DNA of 64,000 bases from Arachnia propionica (lineage in GTDB: Bacteria > Actinomycetota > Actinomycetes > Propionibacteriales > Propionibacteriaceae): positions 1,116,001-1,180,000 of the forward strand of contig NZ_CP146373.1 of NCBI RefSeq assembly GCF_037055325.1. The letters run 5' to 3'. The first letter of the stretch is position 1, and each line of letters begins with the position of its first letter. Shown in pieces: positions 37,701 through 45,024 of this stretch. Made by a program: the position numbers and the translations under genes. The notes beneath the pieces were generated by a model that did no database searches, had not been told where the DNA came from, and saw only the letters and a list, made by a program, of their open reading frames with translations.

Positions 37701-37794
37701 GCACCCCTCGATGGATCAGAGCGAGGAGTCCGAGGGAAAGCGCGACAAGACCCACCAGCGCGGTCTCAACGCGTTTGCGCGTGAGCAGAGCCAT
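31702..37794 (-). CDS. giant membrane-anchored Ig-like/FN3 surface protein of the PFNA-like cluster
   Basis: A 2030-residue protein. An N-terminal signal/anchor helix (about 10-27, TALVGLVALSLGLLALIH) precedes a region of about 300 residues with beta-propeller-like repeats starting NDGGVWVTN. An acidic linker follows (about 365-390). Then come at least eight Ig/cadherin-like repeats of about 95 residues marked by ND-x-DPDGD motifs (VLSNDIDLDGD, VDPDGDPIY, ANDIDPDGDQ, ENDSDPDG), probably calcium-binding. From about 1460 there are five fibronectin-III-like domains and a Cys-containing C-terminal domain. No LPxTG or C-terminal helix is seen, so the N-terminal helix is the anchor. AGAAGGA precedes the ATG. 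It is the first gene of the cluster and probably senses or binds an external polymer or cell. Confidence 0.9.
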   Translation of the reverse strand: MALLTRKRVETALVGLVALSLGLLALIHRGVPAADVELNDGGVWVTNQTKRLAGHLNHESQTIDGALRPPSSSFDVTQSAGNVLVHSSDTVHPVDVASLAFLGEAAVAGVLMAHGGDEVLFTDRGEGRVWATDTRGTASFSLTAEPLLKGLDTPRIVVGADGTGYVLTADGQLYTVTGAGVEAVVKEQGRTLEGRLSESARLTVVGDKVVVLDGTTLTVGGRSVTEEGFTGGVLQQPSGPSGTVVVATPSELLKVEISSGRVVRESIPSGKPTAPVQLDGCTYALWAESGYYVRDCGGDQYERAQHPVLASAKQPVFRTNRKVIVINDEVTGDVFLPLKQMVKVDNWEQVESQLVDDKTEKETEETEETQNREFSEEQHPPQAVDDELGARPGTATVLPVLSNDIDLDGDVLTAIVQKVPEGVKISQAKEGRALRIEVPADAKGPITFTYQAFDGVDVSNVATVTVNLRAENENSAPHKIRDSQVNLSERASVGYSVLADWVDPDGDPIYLQQAAAEDDSLEMTWRPDGYVSVKDIGKEGPGRRSVNLTVSDGRDAASGELSAQVSPGSTNSPPVANNDHYVATVGHAITLDPRSNDTDPDSDDLKLVEVSAVPEGVEVKPDHQAGTIRFTASKAGNYTLFYTITDGPNNAKGRIRVDVNDPNSSGLQPVPENDLGLLPANGALTINALDNDFDPAGGVLAIQAVSQTDAPGLNIEVVRHSLLRITAPAGIDSPQSFTYTVSNGHASATAKVLVIPKEPPSTVQSPVVVPDNSVVRVGDLVTVPVLSNDHSPADLDLTLSPDLDVRSASELGEFFVSNGTVRFRAGGQAGTAEAIYTVRDSQGNPASTTVSINIRAEDEHNEQPTPKQIDSRTFAGSSVRIPVPLDGIDPDGDSVTLGGLGNQVPKLGAVKIEGNFLVYDASKGGAGTDTFTYRVLDRFGAEGEGVIRVGVVPSPEANQAPVAVSDEVVARPSTRLEIPALANDIDPDGDQLQLVKGSATATDDSWDPKAQTRGQRIVVVTPSQEGTYHLYYTITDGGGVSDKGVVTIRVSADVPPKVPVANDDVVPAAAIVGVEQVEVPVLENDSDPDGVVSELKVTADSPATVEGGTVTVPLADKRQIVLYSITDTDGLSARAAIVVPGRQSIPPTINTGRGQARVKAGEPLTVRFADWVVTRPGRAAHLTSVDSVVAGPGGSPEVGNNGVRVIDDQTLEFTPDKKFSGQTTVSFEVTDGESMDDPTALKSKLSLSVIVEGDGQQPPQLRPTQLKVAPDEAPQQVSLSAMVSDPNPGDNDTMAYSLVSTDGPVQADVSGQELSISVPKGTPVGSTGSVIVQVHDGSTEPVNMTIPVTVIASTRPPMAVSEIVERDGRVGSAVSFDLTRWVTNPFADAGGEITLVGSPQVRGSATVTHEGSVINVTPTDSGTGAETVDDVLVTFRVADATKDPSRERTGVIRIVVKDVPKAPTAVTAQYAGSQTARVSWVHRGWRGATPKGFTVFWQGGSKSCGLQTTCDISGLANSGRYTFTVKADVAEGDLNSRSPHSEPSNEILVDVLPSKPSAPTAAFGDQQITLTWEPATVPGGGSPVTRYTVTMYPGGQKQETAATSLTWTGLTNGQAYTFTVTAHNRLTDENNQLNAPTSDESRAEIPAGAPSNQGAPTVTMDSTSSSVKPRANIKWSQPGNPNGDSNFRYVVTDASGKEVCPEQQDTSCTTPMDPSTETITFSVRSTNKSGKWSAASPSSNAVRAFRPPGAPTGFSLKPTGKGSEVEFSFGAASSTGIKADEITYRWSAGGHSGTVKPGTTVVSSPAFQLGQAVTVRLVAVATVLGQSSEGEAATATVTAYGPPQAPVVSSEAGVDHVTLRWQVPGTSNGARVKQVELTSTVKADGKNPDTKTWTTTDFAGSVDKGDDRKQNVCVKARTQNEYGDWSDYSAESCASTWGDTKATLSRGDAAECPDEHERGCSAFKVTLQNWKPGESVKCELPNPVDEEDVAKVKVGPVDASGNASRQSTDWVFPPNYNVPQNGIDITARCK

Positions 37795-38258
37795 GCGTCC
37801 TTCTCCCTACACTCTCGCCGGTCGTGTGATCGGTCCTGGCTGCCCTTAACCTTCCGGCAGACACCCTGACTGAGTCGAACATTAAAGGCTTACCCGGGCT
37901 CGTCTCCAACTCACGGGGCGCACGGGCCTGTAGAAGACCGGCTAATTCAAACATAAGGCCTAGTCAGAGCCGTTTTACCTTTCCAATCCAGATGCAAATC
38001 AATTCGCTTGAAGGTGGTGATCCGTACTGACGTCCCTCCTTTTAGATGACGCCCTTTAGGGTAGTCCACATACTCCCCCCACTTAGCCGCAGTACCCAGA
38101 CCCAGCAGACGGCGACTGTGCTCGTACCGAGCGCGGTGTCGGCCACCTCCGCCCAGCTCCGGGGAGTAACGATTTCCTACCCGGGGGCGGGGTCGGAAGT
38201 TTTTCTTTCCCGGGGAATGGACGTCTCGTCCGGGACCCCTGGGTGGCGCACCAGGGCC
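37795..38258. other. long intergenic region upstream of the Ig/FN3 gene
   Basis: About 460 bp between the divergent Ig/FN3 and MATE genes. It must hold the cluster promoter(s), but no convincing -35/-10 pair was found. One minus-strand frame is open across 37947 to beyond 38180 and reads plausibly near its end (for example YPKGRHLKGG), but it has no start codon or ribosome site and shows A/T-ending codons unlike the neighbours; it is not called as a gene. Confidence 0.5.
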
Positions 38259-38264
38259 TAGGAT
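38259..38264 (+). promoter_or_regulatory. candidate -10 box of a leaderless promoter for the MATE gene
   Basis: TAGGAT followed by 6 nt and the GTG start, the same hexamer and spacing as at the Nudix gene. No -35 consensus is visible. Confidence 0.4.
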
Positions 38265-38270
38265 CGCTAA

Positions 38271-39584
38271 GTGTCGCATTCCCTGAATCGCCGAATCCTG
38301 GGGCTGGCCCTGCCCGCCTTCGCGGCGCTGGTGGCCCAGCCCCTGTTCGTCATGGCCGACACCGCGATCGTCGGACAACTGGGCACGGTTCCCCTGGCCG
38401 GATTGGGGGCGGGTTCCACACTGACCCTGGCACTGGTCGGGGTGTTCGTGTTCCTTGCCTACGGTTCCACCGCCACCGTGGCGCGCCTGGTGGGAGCAAA
38501 CCGAGAAAAGGACGCGGCGGAATCCGGGGTTCAGGCAATGTGGCTGGCCCTGGTCCTCGGCGCGGCAGTCGGCGTGGGTTCCTGGGGATTCGCACCGCAG
38601 CTGGCAGCCTGGCTCGGCGCCGACGGAGCGGTCCACGACCAGGCCGTGGCCTACCTCCGCTGGTCGCTGCCGGGACTACCTGGAATGTTCCTGGTGTTGG
38701 CGGCAACAGGGACACTGCGCGGGAGGGCGGATGGCCGCACCCCCATGATCCTAGCGATCGGTGCCGCGATCCTGAACCTGGTCGGAGACATCGTCCTGGT
38801 CTTCGGTCTCGGCATGGGGATCGCGGGTTCGGGGGCCGCCACTGCATTCGCCGAAACGCTCATGGGGTTGACTGCGGCCGGGATTGTGGCCCACGGCGCA
38901 GTCAGAGCAGGGGTAGGGTGGCATCCCCGACTGGCAGGGATGCGTACCAGCCTGCTAGTCGGCGTTCCGTTGCTGGTCCGTACCCTAGCGTTGCGCGCCG
39001 CCCTGCTGTTGACGACCTGGACGGCGGCCCGTTCGGGTGCCGTGGCCCTGGCAGCACACCAGGTCGGGTTCACGATCTGGAGTTTCCTGCAGTATGTACT
39101 GGATGCCCTGGCGATCGCCGGACAGACCCTCATAGGGCAGGCGCTCGGGGCCTCGAGTCCCGGCGAGGCCAGGGCATTGGCGCGCCGCATGACCGGGTGG
39201 TCGCTCTGCGCCGGCCTTCTGCTCGGGATCACGGCCTTGCTCATCAGAGCCCCCCTGGCCGCGCTGTTCACCCCGGATCCGGAGGTGCGTGACGCAGTGG
39301 CGGCGGTGCTGGTGGTGATCGGCTGCACGCTGGTGATTGCATCCTGGGTGACCCTGTTCGACGGGGTCCTGATTGGCGCCGGGGACAGCCCCTACCTGGC
39401 CCGCGCCAGCCTGATCACTCTGGCCGTGTACGCGCCGCTGGCTCTGGCCGTGGCTTGGTTTGCCCCGGGGGGTGTGCCGGGCCTGATCTGGTTGTGGCTT
39501 GCGTTCACCATCGGTTTCATGGGGGCCCGGGCCGCGACTCTGTGGTGGCGGGAACGCTCGGATGCCTGGCTCGTCACCGGTTGA
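38271..39584 (+). CDS. MATE family efflux transporter (DinF-like)
   Basis: A 437-residue polytopic protein with about 12 hydrophobic segments in two homologous halves. It begins ILGLALPAFAALVAQPLFVM, then ADTAIVGQLGTVPLAGLG, the characteristic first-helix region of DinF-type MATE transporters; the second half repeats it near LAAHQVGFTIWSFLQYVLD. These proteins export drugs or metabolites using a Na+ or H+ gradient; the substrate is unknown. The GTG start gives the complete N-terminal half. The flavoprotein gene follows 29 bp after its stop. Confidence 0.88.
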   Translation: MSHSLNRRILGLALPAFAALVAQPLFVMADTAIVGQLGTVPLAGLGAGSTLTLALVGVFVFLAYGSTATVARLVGANREKDAAESGVQAMWLALVLGAAVGVGSWGFAPQLAAWLGADGAVHDQAVAYLRWSLPGLPGMFLVLAATGTLRGRADGRTPMILAIGAAILNLVGDIVLVFGLGMGIAGSGAATAFAETLMGLTAAGIVAHGAVRAGVGWHPRLAGMRTSLLVGVPLLVRTLALRAALLLTTWTAARSGAVALAAHQVGFTIWSFLQYVLDALAIAGQTLIGQALGASSPGEARALARRMTGWSLCAGLLLGITALLIRAPLAALFTPDPEVRDAVAAVLVVIGCTLVIASWVTLFDGVLIGAGDSPYLARASLITLAVYAPLALAVAWFAPGGVPGLIWLWLAFTIGFMGARAATLWWRERSDAWLVTG

Positions 39585-39601
39585 GGTCCGGCAAAATCTC
39601 A

Positions 39602-39607
39602 TACAGT
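39602..39607 (+). promoter_or_regulatory. candidate -10 box of a leaderless promoter for the RclA-like gene
   Basis: TACAGT followed by 6 nt and the ATG at 39614, with no Shine-Dalgarno between. The spacing equals that at 679-684 and 38259-38264. Confidence 0.4.
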
Positions 39608-39613
39608 TGCCGT

Positions 39614-40993
39614 ATGGAAGAATCAACAAGGCCCCTGAATCTGGAGGCCGACCTTCTGGTGATCGGCTGGGGCAAGGCGGGCAAAACCTTGGCACGGGCC
39701 CTCGCGTCCCACGGCAGGCATGTGGTGCTGGTGGAACGCGACGACGCCATGATCGGCGGAACCTGCATCAATGTGGCCTGCGTCCCGACCAAGACCTTGG
39801 TCAATCTCGCGGAGCGACGCGGCGACCAGGAGCCGGATGACTATCTGAAACACGCCATCGCTTCCAGGGATTCCTTGATCGACAGGCTCCGGGCCGCCAA
39901 CAAGGCGATGCTCTCCGACTTGGAGACCGTCACTCTCGTGCACGGCGAGGCCCGGTTCACCGGCCCCCGCAAAATCCGGGTCCAGGCCGGGGAGGAGACC
40001 CTCGACGTCACTGCCGGAGCCGTGGTCATCAACACCGGTACCTCCCCACTGATGCCAGACATCCCGGGCATCCACGGGAGATTCGTTTACGATTCCACCA
40101 CCATTCAGCACATTGCCGATGGCGAGGTTCCGCGGTCCCTGACGATCGTCGGGGGCGGTTTCATCGGCCTGGAGTTCGCCAGCATGTTCGCTGCCTTCGG
40201 TTCAGCGGTGCGGATCCTGGAACGCGGCCCCGTTTTTCTGCCCCACCTCGACGACGACGTGCGCGAAGCGGTGGTGACCGCCCTCACCGACCGCGGCATC
40301 GAGATCATCACGAATGCCCCTGTCTCGGCTCTTGAGGACGACGGCATGCGGGTGGTCTCCGGAGCCGGCACCTTCGACACGGATGCGGTGCTGGTTGCGG
40401 TCGGACGCACACCCGAGACCGCGGCCCTGGATCTGCCCGCCGCCGGAATCGCAACCGACGAACGCGGTTTCGTCGTCGTGGACGATCACCTGCGCACCAG
40501 CGCCGAGGGTGTGTGGGCGGTGGGTGACGTCAACGGAGGTCCGCAGTTCACCTACGTCTCCCTCGACGACTACCGGATCATCCAAGACCAGCTCATCGGA
40601 GACTCGCAGCGCTCCCGGGCGGACCGCCGGGCGATCCCGACGGCCACCTTTATCACTCCCCCGCTGGCACAGGTCGGGCTCAGCGAACGCGAGGCCACCG
40701 ATCAGGGGGTGTCCTATCTGGTGGCCTCCAAACCGGTCGCGAACATCGCGGCGATGCCGCGCCCGAAGACCTTGGACGAAACCCACGGCCTGATCAAGGT
40801 GCTGGTCGATCCGGAAACCGACGAGGTACTCGGGGCCACGATCTTCAGCGTCGACGCGCAGGAAGTGATCAACCTGATCGCCCTGGCCATGCGCAACAGA
40901 ATAACCGCGACTGCGCTGCGCAACGGCATCTGGACCCATCCCTCCTCCACGGAGGCCCTCAACGAGGTCCTGGGCGAGTTGCACACTCCCTGA
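39614..40993 (+). CDS. RclA-like FAD-dependent pyridine nucleotide-disulfide oxidoreductase
   Basis: A 459-residue class I flavoprotein disulfide reductase. The FAD site is LLVIGWGKAGKTLARAL, whose GxGKAGKTLA form is typical of RclA; the redox Cys pair is in GGTCINVACVPTKTLV. The second nucleotide site is LTIVGGGFIGLEFASMFAAF, and the C-terminal dimer-interface block is THPSSTEALNEVL with the catalytic His-Glu pair. RclA in E. coli reduces Cu(II) and protects from reactive chlorine; a similar redox-stress role is plausible here but unproven. The start at 39614 is set by the conserved N-terminus. Confidence 0.87.
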   Translation: MEESTRPLNLEADLLVIGWGKAGKTLARALASHGRHVVLVERDDAMIGGTCINVACVPTKTLVNLAERRGDQEPDDYLKHAIASRDSLIDRLRAANKAMLSDLETVTLVHGEARFTGPRKIRVQAGEETLDVTAGAVVINTGTSPLMPDIPGIHGRFVYDSTTIQHIADGEVPRSLTIVGGGFIGLEFASMFAAFGSAVRILERGPVFLPHLDDDVREAVVTALTDRGIEIITNAPVSALEDDGMRVVSGAGTFDTDAVLVAVGRTPETAALDLPAAGIATDERGFVVVDDHLRTSAEGVWAVGDVNGGPQFTYVSLDDYRIIQDQLIGDSQRSRADRRAIPTATFITPPLAQVGLSEREATDQGVSYLVASKPVANIAAMPRPKTLDETHGLIKVLVDPETDEVLGATIFSVDAQEVINLIALAMRNRITATALRNGIWTHPSSTEALNEVLGELHTP

Positions 40994-41006
40994 CCGGAAC
41001 GCAAAA

Positions 41007-41040
41007 AAGAGGTTGGGTCCCGGTCGGGACCCAACCTCTT
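41007..41040. terminator. bidirectional terminator between the RclA-like and permease genes
   Basis: A perfect 15-bp stem (41007-41021 with 41026-41040) and a 4-nt loop. An A-run on the left arm gives a T-run for minus-strand transcripts, so it ends the ornithine operon and probably also the plus-strand flavoprotein transcript. Confidence 0.85.
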
Positions 41041-41058
41041 CATGTGTGATTCAGGGAG

Positions 41059-42495
41059 TCAACGCCTTCCTGCCGACGCGATCCTCCGGCGGCGGGCCTT
41101 GTTGATGAAGTAGCAAGGGACGATGATGACGAACCAGATCGGGGTCACGAGAACCGCCCGCAGAGTCTCCTCCTCGAAGCACAGGATGACCAGGCTGACT
41201 GCGAAGAAGATGAGCACCATCCAAGCGGAGCCGACACCGCCAGGCATCTTGTAGGTAGACCTGGCGTGCAGTTCGGGGTGTTTCTTTCGGTAGACGATGT
41301 AACACACGACGATGAGTGCCCAGATGAACAGGAACAGCACCGAGGTGATCGAGGTGACCAGGATGAATGCCTGATTGATGGTCTCGGATGCGTAGAGGAA
41401 CCCGATGCCGCACAGCAGCAGCAGGCAGGAGCAGATGAGGGCGTTCTGGGGAACGTTGCGACGCGACAGTTTGCCGAAGATTCGTGGTGCCTGCCTATCC
41501 TCGGCCAGCCCATACATCATGCGGGATGTGGAGTAAAGCCCCGAGTTATCGGAGGAGGCCGCGGCGGTCAACAACACGAAGTTCATCACCGAGGCCGCCG
41601 CCCCGAAACCACTCAGCTGGAACATGGCAGTAAAGGGGCTCTCACCCGGGACGACCGCACGCCACGGAATAACCACGCAGATGGCGGCCAGGGCCAGCAC
41701 GTAGAACAAGGCGAGCCGCACGGGAATAGCATTGATGGCCTTGGGCAGGTTGCGCTCGGGATTGTGGGTCTCAGCCGCTGCGGTGCCGACCACCTCGAGG
41801 CCAACGAAGGCGAAGAAGGCGATCTGGAAGCCAGCAAGGAACCCTCCGAGGCCGTTCGGGAAGAAACCACCGTCGTTCCACAGATTCTCGACGGTTGCGT
41901 GATGCCCCGCTTCCGAGACGAAACCGGAGAAGAGCAGGCTGGCGGCGACGATGAGGAGCGCCCCGACCGCGACCAGTTTGATCAGGGCGAACCAGAATTC
42001 CGCCTCACCAAAGTACTTGACCGCCACCACGTTCAGCACGAACAGAAGCAACGCCAGCACCCCGGCGGGCAACCATTTCGGTACCTCCGGCCACCAGAAC
42101 TGGGCGTATCCGGTGATGGCGGCCAGGTCGCCCATGGCCGCCACAATCCAGGCGAACCAGTAGGTCCACCCCGCAATGAACCCGCCCGCCGGTCCGAGCA
42201 CGTCTTCAGCTATGTCGCGGAAGGATTTGTACTTCAGGTTCGCCAGGAGCATCTCGCCCATGGCCCGCATCATGAAGTACAGGAAGAAACCGACCACGGC
42301 GTAGACCAGCATGCTGGAGGGGCCCGCCTGGTTGATGGTGTTGCTGGACCCCATGAACATGCCGGTGCCGATGGCACCGCCCAGGGCCATCAGCTGCAGG
42401 TGACGGTTGCTCAGGCCGCGCTGCAGCCCCTGCTCGTCCTCGTTGTCACCCTCGAGCACCACATCGTTGGGCGCGTCATTCGGGGGGTTACTCAT
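41059..42495 (-). CDS. amino acid permease (APC superfamily, AAT family)
   Basis: A 478-residue permease with about 12 transmembrane helices. The family opening is LSNRHLQLMALGGAIGTGMF, followed by GPSSMLVYAVVGFFLYFMMR and the conserved LGGFLAGFQIAFFAFVGLEV. AAT permeases are proton symporters for amino acids. It lies 74 bp downstream of the racemase gene and ends at a terminator, so it is probably the last gene of the ornithine operon and may import ornithine or export/import alanine. Its substrate cannot be read from sequence. Confidence 0.88.
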   Translation of the reverse strand: MSNPPNDAPNDVVLEGDNEDEQGLQRGLSNRHLQLMALGGAIGTGMFMGSSNTINQAGPSSMLVYAVVGFFLYFMMRAMGEMLLANLKYKSFRDIAEDVLGPAGGFIAGWTYWFAWIVAAMGDLAAITGYAQFWWPEVPKWLPAGVLALLLFVLNVVAVKYFGEAEFWFALIKLVAVGALLIVAASLLFSGFVSEAGHHATVENLWNDGGFFPNGLGGFLAGFQIAFFAFVGLEVVGTAAAETHNPERNLPKAINAIPVRLALFYVLALAAICVVIPWRAVVPGESPFTAMFQLSGFGAAASVMNFVLLTAAASSDNSGLYSTSRMMYGLAEDRQAPRIFGKLSRRNVPQNALICSCLLLLCGIGFLYASETINQAFILVTSITSVLFLFIWALIVVCYIVYRKKHPELHARSTYKMPGGVGSAWMVLIFFAVSLVILCFEEETLRAVLVTPIWFVIIVPCYFINKARRRRIASAGRR

Positions 42496-42569
42496 CTGGG
42501 AACTCCTTCGTTCTGTGTTGAGGTCTCGTCAACCACCCGGGCAGAACCAGTCCCGGGAGGCGATGTCGT

Positions 42570-43652
42570 TCACGGTCTTCCGGTGGCCACTTTTCGTACG
42601 TGGGGGGATGTGCTGGCGGACAACAGGCCCCCGTAGTTGGGCAGGAACCTGACCTCGGAACCCACCTTCACGGGGGTTTCGGCGTCAGTGACGTCGATGA
42701 TCAGATGGTCGCTGCTGGCACCCAGCACCTCGATGCCCGGGTCCACCGGCTCGATGGCCTCCGGGGCAACATCCTGGCGACCGAGGTCACAGATGGCGCG
42801 CAGCCTCAACCCTCGGTCGGTGAAGTGCGTGGTGTTACCGAAGGCATCCTGCCCGGTCCGTCCAATCGGAACCGACGGTTTGCACTGGAGCTCAATAATC
42901 CCGCCGACCAGTTCCACCGTGTCCTGCCGGGTCCCGGGCCAGGGCGAACGATCCAGCACATTGCGGCCCAGGATGATCGCCTCGCCGATGCGCAGATGGT
43001 TGATGCCTGCGGGCATCTCCCCGCTGGCCAGCAGCGGCAGGTTCGCGCTGTTCCCACCGGAGACCAACTCCAGTGGATGTCCGGTGGCACTGCGGCACTC
43101 GTCCCTGAGAGCGACGAGCATCTCCATCTTCTCGCGGGTGGGGATCACCCCGCCGAAGCAGGCGAGGTTGGTTCCCAGACCCGCCACCTCGAGATGAGGC
43201 AGCCGGGCGATCCGACTCACTTCTTCAACAGCCCGATCCGGCCACACACCCTCCCGCAGGTCGCCGACATCGACCATCATCACGACCTTGTGGCATACCC
43301 CGGCCATCCCGGCGGCATTCGAAAGCGCCTCAGCGGTCTCGTGCGAGGAGATGAGAGTGTGATCAGCCCAACGCACGGCCTCCGGCGCATTGGCAGGGGT
43401 CGGGGCCCGCAGCAACATGGTCGGCAGGTCCAAGCCCGCCTCCGCTATCCGCTTCAAGTTGTCGATCCGCGAGTCGGCCAGCATCACGCATCCCACCCTC
43501 TCCAGGGCCCGCAGCAGCGCGGGATGGGCCTGCATGACCTTGGTGACCGCGGCCACCCGGATCCCCTGCGCAGCGCACTGGGAGATCACGGCAGAGGCGT
43601 TGTGGGCGATCCGGTCGATGTGGATCTCCAGTCTCGGGGTTTCCACGTTCAT
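42570..43652 (-). CDS. orr: ornithine racemase (alanine racemase-like fold III PLP enzyme)
   Basis: A 360-residue fold-type III PLP enzyme. The PLP lysine is in VAAVTKVMQAHPALLRAL near residue 38, and HLRIGEAIILGRNVL and VSGGNSANLPLL supply phosphate and substrate contacts. It lacks the C-terminal layout of Alr but matches the ornithine racemase group found in clostridial ornithine clusters. It makes D-ornithine, the substrate of OraSE. Its ATG overlaps the stop of the chaperone gene (ATGA). Confidence 0.87.
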   Translation of the reverse strand: MNVETPRLEIHIDRIAHNASAVISQCAAQGIRVAAVTKVMQAHPALLRALERVGCVMLADSRIDNLKRIAEAGLDLPTMLLRAPTPANAPEAVRWADHTLISSHETAEALSNAAGMAGVCHKVVMMVDVGDLREGVWPDRAVEEVSRIARLPHLEVAGLGTNLACFGGVIPTREKMEMLVALRDECRSATGHPLELVSGGNSANLPLLASGEMPAGINHLRIGEAIILGRNVLDRSPWPGTRQDTVELVGGIIELQCKPSVPIGRTGQDAFGNTTHFTDRGLRLRAICDLGRQDVAPEAIEPVDPGIEVLGASSDHLIIDVTDAETPVKVGSEVRFLPNYGGLLSASTSPHVRKVATGRP

Positions 43653-45016
43653 CCTTCCGGGGTCTCGTCATCGATTGGTTCGGGTAGTTCCCCCACCTCG
43701 CCGGTCACCCAGTCCCGGAAGGTCGCGGCGACCTCGTCGCGGTAGACCTGTGCCAGGGTCCCCAGCGCTGAAAAACGGTAATCGCGATCGATCAGGATGC
43801 GCGCCTCGGGCGGTGGCAGCAGTCGGGCACCTGCACCGAGACGGATCCGCCCGAGGATCTCATCCCCGCCAGGAATCCTGGTCAATGCTCCCCCGGTGCC
43901 GATGATCCAGCGCACTGCGGTCAGGTCCTTGCCGCGGACGATCTGCTTCTTGCCGGTCGGGGTGAACAGGTCGCTGACGGTGCCGACATGCCTGCGGATC
44001 CCGACCTCAACAGCACGGGCGGCCAGCCAGCGGGTGACATCCTCCTCTTTCTCATCGGAGGGAATGGCCCGAAGATACTCGAGCCGCTCCTCGTCGTCGC
44101 TCTCCCCCGACATCGCAGCCACCTGGCGGGCGTTGACGAAGACACCAAGATCGCCCTCAACAGTGCGCTTGGCCCGGGGCTCGGGGTCGATGCTGTGGCT
44201 GGTCCACTCAGTCGAGCCCTCGGTGACGCTGTGAATGTCGGTGGTCGCACCGCCGACATCGATCACCAGGGCATCGCCGAGGGTGTCTGCGAAGATTTCG
44301 GCGGCCAGCAGCACCGCACCGGGAGTGGGCAGGATCTCAAAGCTAGAGAGCTCCGTCAGCCTGGCCATCCCCGGGGCCTTGACGATGTGCTGGTTGAAGA
44401 CCTCGTGAATCAGCGCGCGAACCGGCTCGATCTGGAGAACGTCCACGTCGGGGAAGACGTTGTCGGCGCACATCAATTCCACATCGTTGCGGGCGAAGAC
44501 GTCCTGCACCCGGCGCCGCACGGCAATGTTCCCGGCGTAGATCACCGGAGCTTTCAGCCCGGATTCCGCGATCATCCGAGCATTGTCCACCACGATTCGT
44601 TTCTCGCCGTAGTCCACTCCCCCGGCGAGCAAAACGATGTTGGGGTTCGCCTCGACGAGATCCTCAACGTCCCAGGAGTCAATCGCCCCGACCGTAGTCA
44701 GGCCAACGATTGCCCCCGCTCCGAGGGCCGCTTCCCGGGCAGCGCGGGCCGTCATCCCCTGAGTGAGTCCGTGGACGCTCATCTTCAGCCCGCCTGCGGC
44801 GGAGCTGTTGACGAAAATCTGCGTCGTGTCGATCTCGATGCCGGAGGTTTTCCGCATCTCGTCGATCGCCGCGTCAACGCCGATCTTCACGTCCCCCTGG
44901 GAGACGGAGGTCGGGGCGAACCCCTGGCCGATGTGCCGGAACCTTCCGTCCTCCAGCGAGAAGGCGTTCGCCTTCGTGATGGTGGACCCGATCTCAAGGG
45001 TGGTGACGACCCGCAT
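43649..45016 (-). CDS. MutL/GlmL-family chaperone of the ornithine aminomutase
   Basis: A 455-residue ASKHA-fold ATPase. The phosphate 1 loop is TLEIGSTITKANAFSL and the second ATP-binding segment is ALVIDVGGATTDIHSV; FVNSSAAGGLKMSVHGLT is typical of GlmL/MutL proteins. GlmL-type proteins accompany B12 mutases and are thought to replace damaged cobamide in the enzyme. In clostridial ornithine clusters a gene of this type sits beside oraE, as here (8 bp after the oraE stop). Confidence 0.88.
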   Translation of the reverse strand: MRVVTTLEIGSTITKANAFSLEDGRFRHIGQGFAPTSVSQGDVKIGVDAAIDEMRKTSGIEIDTTQIFVNSSAAGGLKMSVHGLTQGMTARAAREAALGAGAIVGLTTVGAIDSWDVEDLVEANPNIVLLAGGVDYGEKRIVVDNARMIAESGLKAPVIYAGNIAVRRRVQDVFARNDVELMCADNVFPDVDVLQIEPVRALIHEVFNQHIVKAPGMARLTELSSFEILPTPGAVLLAAEIFADTLGDALVIDVGGATTDIHSVTEGSTEWTSHSIDPEPRAKRTVEGDLGVFVNARQVAAMSGESDDEERLEYLRAIPSDEKEEDVTRWLAARAVEVGIRRHVGTVSDLFTPTGKKQIVRGKDLTAVRWIIGTGGALTRIPGGDEILGRIRLGAGARLLPPPEARILIDRDYRFSALGTLAQVYRDEVAATFRDWVTGEVGELPEPIDDETPEG

Positions 45017-45024
45017 CGCTCAAC

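Noticed and set aside
31702-37794. LPxTG-type sortase anchoring of the giant surface protein
   Set aside because: The C-terminus (NYNVPQNGIDITARCK) has no LPxTG motif, hydrophobic helix or basic tail; the N-terminal helix is the only anchor.
37947-38260. Minus-strand frame upstream of the Ig/FN3 gene with a protein-like end
   Set aside because: No ATG/GTG with a ribosome site, codon use unlike the genome, and its upstream part runs into the MATE gene on the other strand.
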